Source: Riptortus pedestris
Lineage: Eukaryota > Arthropoda > Insecta > Hemiptera > Alydidae
DNA: 64,000 bases
Assembly: GCA_019009955.1 (NCBI GenBank)
Contig: CM032233.1
Location: forward strand, 82,922,501 to 82,986,500
Reading direction: 5' to 3'
Shown piece after piece: positions 34,475 through 45,296 of the stretch (position 1 is the stretch's first letter; every line of letters starts with the position of its first letter). The notes beneath the pieces were generated by a model. That model was not told where the DNA came from and did not search any database. It saw only the letters and a program-made list of their open reading frames with translations. Position numbers and translations under genes: made by a program.

Positions 34475-34714
34475 TTGACTGAACAACTTATCAAGCCTCA
34501 CCTGATCAACCATTCACAACTGACCGCCATGTCTCTATTAGAAAGAATCAAAATGAAGAGGATTGTTGGTGTAGAAGAGGAAGATTTGGAGGAGATGTGG
34601 GATTCCACATGTTCTGGTTCTAGTACCCCGTCGCCGTTTTGTGCCTATTGTCCGAGGAGGAGAAAAAAGTCAATTTATGTCATTCTTGCGAAGAACAAAA
34701 TTGTAATTAGTTAG
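34475..34714 (+). pseudogene. piggyBac transposase C-terminal remnant
   Basis: The 79-codon frame reads LIKPHLINHSQLTAMSLLER, an acidic linker, then PSPFCAYCPRRRKKS. This is the layout of the end of piggyBac transposases, where a helical segment and linker precede a cysteine-rich finger. The first Cys pair (C-x2-C) and basic stretch are present. About 45 bp of the finger is deleted relative to the sister copy near 41340, and the final CHSC is out of frame. Not functional. Confidence 0.7.
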
Positions 34715-34942
34715 GAAGCTCTTTAAGTTGCTTGACGTAATGTTTCTTCAAAACAGAATACCTGTAAGATAAATCTTGAATAATACTATTATTTTATATT
34801 AGTATTTGATGTTTATAATAAATGAAAAATTGTTTTGTTGAAAATATAAAATAATACAATTTTTTTTAAGGAAATAGGTGGTGTGAGAAAATTCTCACGC
34901 GCGAGTTCTCTGGTCACTCATTTTGGCACGAGTTCTGGAGGG

Positions 34943-35061
34943 TTAACTCAATGATTATGAATTATTATCAATGGTTATGAATTATTATGAAAATAAAAAA
35001 TTAACTTGATAACGAAGTAGGATATTTTAGAGTGTATTTGAAAGGATTATATTTGAATAAT
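34943..35061. other. Short spacer
   Basis: A TTAA target duplicate is followed by AT-rich sequence with a small ATGGTTATGAATTATTAT direct repeat. Confidence 0.4.
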
Positions 35062-35199
35062 AAAACCAACCCCCCACCCAACTGGTCCGATTTTAGCCGT
35101 TAAAGAACTTGATTTTAATTTTGTACATAAACCGTTTAAATATCGAGTTTGGTAACGATCTGACAACAATTGCAACCACTAGAGAGATAATAGACATAA

Positions 35200-35262
<63 letters not shown>

Positions 35263-35295
35263 AGAGAGAGGAGAGGAGAGAGAGAGAGAGAGAGA

Positions 35296-35360
<65 letters not shown>

Positions 35361-35733
35361 ACGAACGGATGTCCTTTTCGTTTTCTTAATTGCAGACGCC
35401 ATCACGCAATGAATTTACATGTATCGCATATAATAATGTTTTTTTTTGAAAGCCATATTAGATATTGGAGCTTAAAAAAAAGTGGATCGTGAAATAACAG
35501 CTTAGTGTTAATATGACACGAGTAGGAGTGGCGGTTTACTGAAGTCTGAAAACTAAAATAATTCAAATATCTCGGTTAATATTCATGATAAGCAAAACAT
35601 GTATATAACAACATTAGGCAATTTAACTTTCAATTTGATCTTTCTTGTTACATAAAATGATTATATGTGAGTATGATAATAATAAAATAAAACAAAAATT
35701 GCTACCGCTAGAGCGTTATCATGTACATATATT

Positions 35734-35776
<43 letters not shown>

Positions 35777-35782
35777 CATACG

Positions 35783-35828
<46 letters not shown>

Positions 35829-35939
35829 TTTAAACGGACCTCATTTTCGTGATCTTCTGGGTAGAATCGATGTACATTTGAAAAAAAAAATTATGAAACA
35901 ACCTCAATAGTTAATTTTCCCTAATGTAAATCTGCTAAA
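35062..35939 (-). mobile_element. Rep1 fragments around large TA/GA tracts
   Basis: 35062-35385 runs from CCCCCCACCCAACTGGTCCG to a (TA)n (35201-35254) and (GA)n (35255-35356) compound tract. 35400-35939 is a second, internally different minus copy with (TA)n and (TG)n (35740-35825), ending TTTTCCCTAATGTAAATCTGCTAAAA. Both lack the 3' hairpin end. Confidence 0.65.
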
Positions 35940-36430
35940 AGTATTAATTATTATTATTATTAAATAGAATAGGAAGTATGCCGAGCGCTTAGGTTTGAAG
36001 CTACAGCAAAATTATTATTAATTTGAAATATAAATTAAATAAAAGTTTCCCGGTAGTTCTGAAAGGGGGTATATTCCATTATAATGTGGAAAAGCATATC
36101 ATAACTATTATGAGGAACATGCTTTTGCTAGAATGAGCTATTAGGTCCAAACGTGACCATCCTTTTGCTGACCGAGCCCCAGAGAAAGTGTGAATACTAA
36201 ATGAAATCCAGCCCTCCTAGCCCGCCCCATTAAAATGACTCAACCTTTTGATATGCGTTATATCAAGTGGTCACTTTTCAGTGATGTCCCTCAATCGATG
36301 GTATGCTTAATGCCGCACTGGAAAACATGATTTAGAGAAAACTAACAGCACGCCAGGTCAGGCAAGTAAAATAAGCATATTTTTACATAGATTTTTTTTT
36401 TCTGATCTGATACCATCTGTTCTATATTTC
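35940..36430. other. Unassigned DNA
   Basis: No gene or repeat is recognised. Confidence 0.4.
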
Positions 36431-36513
36431 AGCAGATTTTCTTTCGGGAATGATCTATTGAGGTTGTACTCATGACGCAATTTTTGAAAAATTTCCTCAA
36501 ATGTCCATCGATC
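36431..36513 (+). mobile_element. Rep1 5' fragment
   Basis: AGCAGATTTTCTTTCGGG to TGTCCATCGATC, ending abruptly at the exon-like sequence that follows. Confidence 0.7.
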
Positions 36514-36583
36514 GCCGTGTAAACAACCCACCACAACAATTTACCTGGACACTAAATAACACCCTCCGCTTGACAGATCTGAG
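36514..36583 (+). CDS. Candidate immunoglobulin-domain exon fragment
   Basis: The frame reads RVNNPPQQFTWTLNNTLRL then TDLR and ends at CTGAG|GTAAGTATAC, a strong 5' splice site. The pattern (C)RV..PP..FTW.LNNT resembles the B-C strand region of Ig domains in sidestep-type arthropod cell-surface proteins, where Trp follows Phe-x and an NN(S/T) glycosylation site comes next. The left side abuts a truncated Rep1, so the exon's 5' part, with the first Cys, is lost or displaced. Recognition is by motif only. No other exon of such a gene was found. Confidence 0.35.
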
Positions 36584-36775
36584 GTAAGTATACAGACTTG
36601 GACTAAACGTAAACAACTACACGTCAACTAACTAATACGGTGACTAGACGCATAAAACCAACTGACCAACAGACATCTAACTCAGTACAACTTTTTGACG
36701 GGCTTGAAGATGGTGCCATTGCATCGAAAGCGCTTGCCAGCTGTACTCGATCATCAGTCTCCACCGACAGGTATG

Positions 36776-36806
<31 letters not shown>
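36584..36806. other. Intron-like or unassigned DNA
   Basis: This follows the splice donor above. A (TA)n tract abuts the Helitron-B end. Confidence 0.35.
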
Positions 36807-38069
36807 CTAGCTCAGATACCCGGCTTCGCCCGGGAATTCATTTGAGGCTGGATGGTGATGGTATTTTTTTGGCAAGGCTTTACTTTGCACAATATTTTGA
36901 CATTTACCCTTCCCAGTGTTTAGGGTTAATATCCGTCGTTTCTGTGGATTTGTCAATAATAAAATTAATTTTTATGTAAGACTTCACTGTCATCAATATT
37001 GTCATATTTCCCGTTTCCTGTGCATTATGCATAGATTTAAATTATTAAGGACAAAATATTATAATAATATATTATAATTTGAATTAATTTTTCCCGGTGA
37101 GGTACCTGATAGTTCCAAAGAGTTGTTGAGCAAATTTCTCTAAATAACAAAATAAACAATTTTTGTCATGTGCATGTTTGTCGAAAAACCAATAGGAAAC
37201 GAAATATCACTAATGTTAATTTCAGGCCACCCTTATAAACCCCACTTCTGCTCGTCCCTAGAAATGTTGGTATGGTCTATGATAATTAGGGCGTCAACAC
37301 TAATATACATACCGAGTTTTATTTAGTTCGGTTGAGTCTTTTGAGCCCAATAAAATTAATGACTCCCGCTATAGTTTTTAGCTTATTACTCATTTATACT
37401 TAGGTATACGACAAAAGTGTATATAACAAAAGTTACTCCAAATAACTAAATAAACAACTTTTGTTATGTTTATAATTGCGGAAAAACAATAGGAAACGAA
37501 ATATCGCTATTTTTTAATATCAGGCTTCCCTTATAACCCCCACTCCTGCCCATCCATAGAAATGTTGGTATGGCTTATTATAATGAAAGGGCCACTACTA
37601 ATATACATACCGAGTTTTATTTAGTTTGGTTTAGTCTTTTGTGCCAAATAAAATTGTGGACTCCCGCTATTGTTTTTAGCGTATAACTCATTTACACTTC
37701 GGTATACGACGAAAGTGTATATAACAAAAGTTACTCTAAATTATAAAATAAACAACTTTTGTTATGGGCATATATGCTGAAAAAGCAATCGGAAACGAAA
37801 TATCGCTATTTTTAATTTCAGGCCTCCCTTATAACCCCCACTCCTATTCGTCTTAGAGAATATTAATATAGCCTAAAGTCTAAGTTGGGCTAGTAGTAAT
37901 TTACATACCAAGTTTCATAAAATTCGGTTCAGCCGTTTATGCGTGAAAAGGTAACAAACAAACAAACAGACACCAAAGAAACAAAATGTAGTTATGGTGT
38001 CTATGACATGTGAAACGAAAAGTTATCGTGAAATTTCGCGAAAAAAATCAATGTACAGACAGAGGTTAC

Positions 38070-38105
<36 letters not shown>
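36807..38105 (-). mobile_element. Helitron-B, most complete copy
   Basis: The minus-strand 3' terminus is CTAG (36807-36810) next to A, with the hairpin CCCGGGCGAAGCCGGG inside it. Three units of a tandem repeat follow, with GGCC(A/T)CCCTTATAA-type blocks at 37225, 37523 and 37821, exactly 298 bp apart. The 5' end is GACAGAGGTTACAATTTTATA running into (TA)n (38076-38107) and (TG)n. No Rep/helicase protein is encoded, so it is non-autonomous. Confidence 0.85.
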
Positions 38106-38131
<26 letters not shown>

Positions 38132-38447
38132 TTGTGTGCGTGCGTGTGTTGTTCGAGGGTCTAATGTAGCCTACAACTCTCACACATATCTCTTGTATGT
38201 ATTTGTGAGTGAGTGTGTAGTGTGTGCAGTGTCTCGTAGTAGTTGTGGTAGCTGAAGGCTATCTATTACATGGTGGAAGGTGGAAGGAGCCCGAAATTCA
38301 TGAGAACACATGATGGAAGAGGCTCACGCGTAATGCTCTCCTCTTGAGCCATCTGAAACAAGTAATTGACATCGGAGAGTGGATTTCACCCAAGGAATAA
38401 AACGTTAGAGAACTAACCGCAGGGGAATTCAAAGATCCATAGAACGA
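38106..38447. other. (TG)n tract and unassigned DNA
   Basis: A TG-rich microsatellite (38107-38152) is followed by GTGAGTGAG-rich sequence and unique DNA. No gene is recognised. Confidence 0.4.
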
Positions 38448-38671
38448 TTAATAATCTTTGCTCATTCCGCATTACACTAGAAATAAAAGAAAGAATATTA
38501 TTCTTACCCTATCAACTAATACCATATACAGAGTAAAATATGTTTCAGAGGTTAAAAGAAAATGAATTGCTTTTACCGACATGAACTCTTGCTTTGTAAG
38601 TCACAATACAATTTTAAACATGACTCAAAAAGTCAAACCATAACCCCTATGACAATGAGTAGATGAAAGGA

Positions 38672-38676
<5 letters not shown>
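38448..38676 (+). repeat. 229-bp inverted repeat, left arm
   Basis: Begins TTAATAATCTTTGCTCATTC and ends GATGAAAGGAACTTTA. It is near-identical, in inverted orientation, to 42934-43162. The (TA)n tract 38677-38727 adjoins its inner end. Confidence 0.85.
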
Positions 38677-38729
<53 letters not shown>

Positions 38730-38872
38730 GTAGAATGGGTCCCATGCTCGTCATCTTTTTGATCTAAGGGAATGCTTCGAAAGTAGTGATTAAACCAGTT
38801 AACTTTTAAAACGATTAAACCAGTACTACTTTATACAACAACGTATCTAAGACATATTAGCCATAGTAGTGA

Positions 38873-39282
38873 ATAGTCCGTCACGCAGGGGCTCCGTAAA
38901 CTAAGCAGATTTCCCACGTGAAGTTATACATTAGAGAAATCTCCATACGAGAGCCGAACAGTAACGGAAACGGCCGAACTAGCTTTTGGCGGGTAACACT
39001 CGTCCGTTATCCACCTACGTTAATTAAAAATTCAAATATATCGGTTAATAATCAAGATAGAGAATAAATGTATAGAACAATATTGGTTCTATACAATGTT
39101 TTGATCCGAAGTATGGTAACGGAGATATTTCGAATTTTCGAAAATCCCCCCACTAAACACCCCCCTCTCCCACGGGTCCGATTTCAGCCATTAACGAACT
39201 TTATCTGTCTTTTTCCATAAAACGTTTAAATATCGAGTTTGGTAACAATCAAAAAAAATGGCGACCGCTAGAGCCTTAATAG

Positions 39283-39357
<75 letters not shown>

Positions 39358-39472
39358 GAACGAACCTCATTTTCGTCATCTCCTGGGTAGGATCGATGGA
39401 CATTTGAAGAAATTTTTCGATAATCGCGTCATGAGTACAACCTCAATAGCTGATTTCCCTTAAGGGGAAACT
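38873..39472 (-). mobile_element. Rep1 copy, short subtype
   Basis: From AGTCCGTCACGCAGGGGCTCC to GATTTCCCTTAAGGGGAAAC. The TA tract is about 65 bp (39287-39352). Confidence 0.88.
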
Positions 39473-40054
39473 GGACGTTAATAAATAATAGTACGTACAA
39501 CTCCAACACACCATATTTGCGGAGACATGGACCAAATTTGCATAATATATACCAACTATGTATTTGAGCCAGGTTATTGACTCGAGTTAAATTAGTTGTA
39601 CAAACTTATGAAGGATGGCTGCTCTACGCTTGGCTGCCAAATTGTTTTTCCAGGTTCGAATGTAAATGCATGTCCCGTCAGTTTGAAAAAACTTCAACCA
39701 AACTCGTCTACGTTTAAGCTGTTACATCGTTTCCTTGTACAGAAATCCGCTAATTGTTTCTGACTGATTCATATATGTAGTTTTCGATTTTTACTTTTAA
39801 AATGTATTAATATATCCGGAGAGATGTTGTTACTGTTATCAGAGTTACCAGATGATTTGGAATTTAATAATTTTGCAGGAATAAGTAGCAGGGAGTTGTT
39901 AATTCTAGTAGCTCTATCATTTCCAAAGAGATCAAAGTAAAACACTTGAGAATATGCCATTTTTCGCCGCCCTCCACGTAAGATAGGTGGTGATATGAAA
40001 TAGATAATTTCTTCTCAATTTTCTTTATACACGCTAATAGTCATTGCTTATTTC
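39473..40054. other. Unassigned DNA
   Basis: A 63-codon minus frame (39769-39960, MAYSQVFYFDLFGNDRATRI...) has mixed composition but no recognised domain. Nothing else is seen. Confidence 0.3.
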
Positions 40055-40078
40055 AGCAGATTTCCCTGGTACGTTCAA

Positions 40079-40155
<77 letters not shown>

Positions 40156-40993
40156 TGTCTGTTAGAGGTCGCAATTTTTGTTTATCGTACGAAACTCGAT
40201 ATTCAATCGTTTTATGAAAAAGAATGATCATGTTCGTTAATGGCTGAAATCGGACCAGTGTGGGAGGGGGGTTTAGAAGGGAGGATTTTCGAAAAATCGA
40301 AATATCTCCGTTACTATACGTCAGATCAAAAAATAGAATGATATCAATCTTATTGCAAATTAAATTTACTATAAATATTAATATATACATTTATTCTCTA
40401 TATTGAATATTAACCGAGATATTTGCATTTTTCAGTTTTCAGCCTTCAGTAAACCCCCACTTCTACTCGAGTTACATAAACAATACTCTGTTATATAATA
40501 AACTACATTATTCCAAGCTTAAATACAGAATATTGTTTACCAGAGATAGATACAAATATGTTCTTGTGACCTCCCCCCCCCGTCTTAAATTCGTGGACTA
40601 CTAAAATTTGATTGAGTAAGATGAAAATTATTCTGATCCATTATAAATTACAGTACTATAGTAGATAGCTTATTGTTGATATGACATGAGCAGGAGTGGG
40701 GTTTACTGAAGGCCGAAAACTAAAAAAACACAAATATCTGGGTTAATATTAAATAAAATGAAAACATGTAAATAACAACATTTATAGATCATTTAATTTT
40801 TAATAAGATAGGTTCTATACAATTTTTCGATTCGACGTATTATAACAGAGATATTTCTAATTTTCGAATATCCTCCCCCCTAACCCCCCCCCCCATCCCC
40901 CAGGTCCGATTTTTCTTTCTTTTTTCAAGAATCGACTAAAAATCGAGTTTGGTAACGATTAAACAATAATTGCGACAGCTAGAGCGGTAACAG

Positions 40994-41058
<65 letters not shown>

Positions 41059-41184
41059 TTTGAACGGACCTCATTTTCGTCATCTCCTAGGAAGGATCGA
41101 TGGACATTTCAAGAAAAAATACGAAAATCGCGTCATGAGTACGACCTCAATAGCTGATTTTCCTTAAGGGAAATCTGCTAAAAA
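40055..41184. mobile_element. Two Rep1 copies fused head-to-head
   Basis: 40055-40662 is a plus copy. It begins AGCAGATTTCCC, is then deleted to GGTACGTTCAAA, and has an (AC)n(AT)n tract 40078-40152. It runs past the C9 block to ACAGTACTATAGTAGATA. From about 40663 the sequence is a minus copy (GCTTATTGTTGATATGACATGAGCAGG) with (TA)n 40998-41054, ending TTAAGGGAAATCTGCTAAAA. Neither 3' hairpin end is present. Confidence 0.75.
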
Positions 41185-41324
41185 GTTGGTAAATTATATA
41201 TTTTCTACAAAAAAAATCTTTATTTATTATAAACATCCAATACTAATATAATTATATTATTCAAAATTTATCTTATCTGTTTTGAAGAAACATTATAACA
41301 TCAAGCAACTTAAAAGCCACCTAA

Positions 41325-41480
41325 CTAATTAAAGTTTTGTTCTCCACAAGAATGACATACAACAAAGGAATGTTTATTAAAAACTGTTTTTCTACATGTT
41401 TGGCAACTCTTTTTGACTTGTTCTCCTCGGACGATAGGCACAAAACTGCGACTGAGTACTAGAACCAGAACATGTTGCTT
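41325..41480 (-). pseudogene. piggyBac transposase C-terminal cysteine-rich finger, decayed
   Basis: The frame ends KKSCQTCRKTVFNKHSFVVC then HSC, GEQN and a stop. Spacing is C-x2-C-x4-(F)-x2-H-x4-C-x2-C, the same as in the piggyBac C-terminal finger except that the third Cys is Phe. The upstream part is out of frame or deleted. It matches the 3' end of the remnant at 34475-34714. Confidence 0.65.
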
Positions 41481-41486
41481 CATTTT

Positions 41487-42067
41487 AGCAGACAAATCAG
41501 CTATTGAGGTCGTACTCATGACGCGATTTTCGAAATTATTCTTTAAATGTCCATCGATCCTACCCAGGAGATGACAAAAATGAGGTCCGTTCAAAACTGT
41601 ATATATGTATATATATTTGTCTGTTACTGCTCTAGCAGTCGCAATTATTGCTAAATCGTGACCAAACTCGATATTTAGTCATTTTATGTAAAAAAGTAAG
41701 TTCAAGTTTGTGAACGGCTGAAATCGGACCAGGAGAAAGGGGGGTTTAGAGGGGAGGATTTTCTAAAATTCAAAATATCTCCGTTATTATAAGTGGGATC
41801 AAAGCATTAAATAGGACCAATCTTATTACAATTAAAATGCACTATAAATATTGTTATATACATTTATGCTCTACCTTGAATATTAACCAAGATATTTGCA
41901 GTTTTATTAAGTGTAACGGACGAGCTATGGTCCCTTCTATTCGTTTCCTCCGAAAGCTAGTTCAGCCGTTTCCGCAACTGTTCGGCACTCGCATGGAGAT
42001 TCCTCTGTTGTATAACTTTACGTGGGAAACCTGCTTACTTTACGCAGCCCCTGCGTGACGGACTTTT
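41487..42067 (+). mobile_element. Rep1 copy, short subtype, nested in PB-1
   Basis: It starts TTTT|AGCAGA followed by CAAATCAGC (the palindrome centre is deleted) and ends ACGCAGCCCCTGCGTGACGGACTTTT. The TA tract is short (41600-41617). Confidence 0.88.
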
Positions 42068-42500
42068 AATGGTTCTTTCTAGAAGGGGCATGTTGGTCAG
42101 TTGTGAACGGTTGATCTGGTGAGGTTTGATATGTTCAAGAGCCAAAAAACAGTTTTCGGTAAATCACCAAAGCACTCGTTTCATGAGAAGAACTCTCTTA
42201 TTAAAAAAGAAAAAAAAATCCACCGGAACTCGCTTGATGAGAAAAACACTCACAATAAACCAAAAAATCATTGCGCCAGAACTCACACTGTGAGAACACT
42301 CACACTTAACTTACTACGGCTGTTTAACCTTGACCTGGCTTCTTCAGGTGATAATAATAATTGGGAGTCCACGAGGTTCGTAAGAGAAGGCTACAAGGTG
42401 TAGCTAGAGAAAGGACCACTATCTCCAATGACGTATAATAAAAGATGACTTTTTTCTTCGGGGTATGAGTATTTTTTCTAACAGCGCGAGTTCTGGAGGG

Positions 42501-42933
42501 ATAAGTATCACAGATTAGGATTATAACTCGAAATAAGAACGTAAATGTGCCCATAGTTTGATGAAATATTCTGCCATTGACGACTACTGGATGTGGAAGG
42601 ATTTATTTCATTTCATCCAGCAGTCCTCAACCATTTCTCCCCCAACATCAACAAGGGCTGTTTAATCTCTGAGTGATATTTTATACACCCATCCGGGCTC
42701 GTGGAAGCTAGTCGGAGTAATGAAATATAATGTGCTCAGCGAACCAAATAATAAGCGGCACTTTCCTTAAGCAGAGAATAATAATAACGAAATATAATAA
42801 TGAAATTCCTTTTAAAATTTATATTTCTCCGAAGCTCTGTTGTTAAAGCGAGCCTGTATTGCTGTCAATAACAATTTAATAATGGTATGCTTACCCAGAA
42901 CACAGCCAGCTAACTAAGGTAATTGTTGGGAAC
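42501..42933. other. Unassigned DNA
   Basis: No gene or repeat is recognised. Confidence 0.4.
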
Positions 42934-43162
42934 TAAAGGTCCTTTCATCTACTCATTGTCATAGGGGTTATGGCTTAATTTTTTGAGTCATGTTTAAAAT
43001 TGTATTGTGACTTACAAAGCAAGAGTTCATGTCGGTAAAAGCAATTCATTTTCTTTTAACCTCAGAAACATATTTTACTCTGTATATGGTATTAGTTGAT
43101 AGGGTAAGAATAACATTCTTTTATTTATTTCTAATGTAATGCGGAATGAACAAAGATTATTA
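42934..43162 (-). repeat. 229-bp inverted repeat, right arm
   Basis: Reverse complement of 38448-38676 with a few differences. Its outer end (CAAAGATTATTA) runs straight into the Rep1 copy at 43162. Confidence 0.85.
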
Positions 43163-43774
43163 AAAGTCCGTCACGCAGGGGCTACGTTAACTAAGCAGAT
43201 TTCCCACGTGAGCCACGCATTTGCATTTATCTCAAAACCTAAAAGATCAATGAGAACAATATTTGGTATTTAGACTTGAAATGAAGTGCTTCGTAACATA
43301 ATAGAATATTGTTAATATGAGATGAGTAGGAGTGGGGCTTTACAAAAGACCGAAAGCTAAAAAATGCGAATATCTCAGTAAATAATCAAGATATTGAAAA
43401 AACGTACATAGCAGCATTTATAGAACATTACAATTGGAATAAGATTGTTTTTATACAATTTTTCGATCCAACGCATAATAACGGTGATATTAAGACTTTT
43501 CGAAATTTCCCCCCTCTAAACCTCCCCTCCCCCTGGTCCGATTTCAGCCGTTAACGAACTTGATCTTTCTTTTTGTATAAAACGATTATATATCAAGTTT
43601 GGTAACGATAAGACAAAAATTGCCACCGCTAGAGTGGTAACAGACAAATATATATATATATAGTTTTGAACGGACCTCATTTTCGTCATCTCCTAGGTAG
43701 GATCGATGGACATTTAAGGAAAAATTTCGAAAATCGCGTCATGCGTACGACCCCTTAAGGGAAATCTGCTAAAA
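43162..43774 (-). mobile_element. Rep1 copy, third 3' subtype
   Basis: From AAAAGTCCGTCACGCAGGGGCTACG to CCTTAAGGGAAATCTGCTAAAA. The left half of the palindrome and about 25 bp inside it are lost. The TA tract is short (43648-43661). Confidence 0.87.
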
Positions 43775-44650
43775 AGGGAGTTAGGATTGTTCAGTAGTTT
43801 TATCTGGTATAATATATCAACGTTTTATAATAATTTCATCCGGATAATTTATAATTACATTTGACAATTCATTATTTCAGTCAACCTTGAAAAATTTAGA
43901 ATAATCAGTTTCTAATTGGGTTTAATTCTTTTTGAAGTATTATCAGTTATGAAGTTTGATGGAACACCAAATTCGAGCCAAGTTCAATGCAACATTTAAT
44001 TCTCGATTAATTAGCAGTTTATTTCTGCTGATGGCAACTTCGGCTTTGGGACCTTTAATAAGCTTTGGGGCCCTATCCATAGGTTCCTATCCAGATTTCC
44101 TAGGTGCTCGTATGACACACTAAAGATCTCATCTCACTTATAAATTCTCTATTTCTTAAATCCATGAGTATAAGTGGGGGTTTTATGAAGGCTGAATGCG
44201 AGAAAGTACAAGTAACTGGCTCAATAATTGAGTTATAGAAAATGTATAGAACATAAATTGCAGAGTATAGTTATATTTAATTTAATAAGATTTGCTTCAT
44301 CTCATTATTCGATGTGACTCATAATGACGGAGATGTTACGAAATTTCGAAACCCAGCCCGCCCCACAGTGGGCCGGATGGCCAATCTAGGTGGAAATAAT
44401 TCATGAAATCAAAACATCTAATTAAGTTATTTGCCTTAATCTGGAACGTCTATTAATCCAATATGGCATGGTATTTTGGAATTAGCACCCGTACAAACAT
44501 CACAAGAGTACACAAACAATGACAAATCGGATGTTTTCATTCTAATTATTAACAAGTTTGCAGCTCAGTTTTACCTAAAAATTTACTTAGAAAGGTTGTT
44601 TTTTCCGTATTTAAATTATCGAAAGTAAATTATTAAACTATTTTATTAAG
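43775..44650. other. Unassigned DNA with old Rep1-like patch
   Basis: 44160-44390 weakly resembles the body of old-subtype Rep1 (AGTATAAGTGGGGGTTTTATGAAGGCTGAA, TGACGGAGATGTTACGAAATTTCGAAAC). The rest is not recognised. Confidence 0.35.
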
Positions 44651-45163
44651 ATGGACACCATATCCATAGGTAAGTTAATAATAAAAATACAATAATATCT
44701 CAAAATTATACGAAATAAAAAATTTTAAGATCCGTAAAAAAAATATACCACATAATACCCCTAAGATAATTATGGCTGTTGTTCTTTATAATACAAACTA
44801 ACATTTCATAAAAAATAGAATTGCTAATATTTGCTAACTTTGTCGTACGGACTATTTTCAGAAAAAGAAATCACGATTACGAGACGGGACGTTTTTCTTC
44901 TTTGGCAAAGCTGCTCAAACACAAAGCCAATAATTGAGACCATTTTGTCACAATTTGCTGTGAAAAATATCCAACAACATTCATTGGAAAAATTGACCAG
45001 TAATTTAAACCTTTTGTTTTCAAAAATTAAAATTAAATGGCAAGAAGCTGGACTATACAAAGATTTCTTTCTTAAAAAAAATACTATTTGGTTGGATACA
45101 ATTTTCACATTTATATGTATATGTGATGAAGAGGAACCTCTGCCATCTACTTCTGGAGGTTGA
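44651..45163 (+). pseudogene. Two-exon gene fragment ending PSTSGG-stop, truncated
   Basis: Exon 1 (44651-44669) encodes MDTISI plus one base and ends ATAG|GTAAGT. The intron is 192 bp and ends TATTTTCAG at 44861. Exon 2 (44862-45163) joins in phase and reads EKEITITRRDVFLLWQSC, a hydrophilic helical region with KIKWQEAGLYKDFFLKKN, then EEEPLPSTSGG and TGA, giving 106 residues. Past the TGA the frame stays open with PIKPFEDCCAKTKKTKIGDI until a (TA)n and a Rep1 fragment begin (45249). PSTSGG followed by R-P-x-K-x-F recalls a family of invertebrate proteins of unknown role, often in many copies. If so, the TGA is a single CGA-to-TGA change. Strand, splice sites and phase agree; the family name is not known to me. 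Confidence 0.5.
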
Positions 45164-45246
45164 CCAATTAAGCCATTTGAAGACTGCTGTGCTAAAACGA
45201 AGAAAACAAAAATAGGAGATATTATAAGAAATATTATTATAAGGAG

Positions 45247-45248
<2 letters not shown>

Positions 45249-45296
<48 letters not shown>

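Larger units (their letters stand above)
33477..34942 (+). mobile_element. piggyBac-like relic (family PB-1) with nested Rep1
   Basis: The terminal inverted repeat is CCTCCAGAACTCGCGC at the left and GGCACGAGTTCTGGAGGG at the right. TTAA follows the right end (34943-34946); at the left TTAA has decayed to TCAA. Extra inverted copies of the end motif (GAGTGTTTTTCTCA, GCGAGTTCTGG) lie inside the left end, as in piggyBac elements. A Rep1 copy occupies 33766-34410. Without it the element is about 820 bp and holds only the C-terminal part of a transposase. Confidence 0.8.
41185..42500 (-). mobile_element. piggyBac-like relic (family PB-1), second copy, with nested Rep1
   Basis: Inverted relative to 33477-34942. 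The outer end is GCGCGAGTTCTGGAGGG followed by ATAA (a decayed TTAA). The inner repeats (TGAGAAAAACACTCACAATA, GCGCCAGAACTCACACTGTG) match those of the first copy. The other end is missing where the Rep1 at 40663-41184 abuts. A separate Rep1 is nested at 41487-42067. Confidence 0.75.

Noticed and set aside
35136..35405. LSLSLS/YIYIYI frame
   Set aside because: Translation of (GA)n and (TA)n tracts.
36700..36735. Fourth hammerhead-like string (CTTGAAGATGG...GAAAGC)
   Set aside because: An extra base breaks the core and helix II does not pair in the layout shared by the other three.
39769..39960. MAYSQVFYFDLFGNDRATRI... frame
   Set aside because: Looks faintly like a retrotransposon tail, but no diagnostic residues could be matched.
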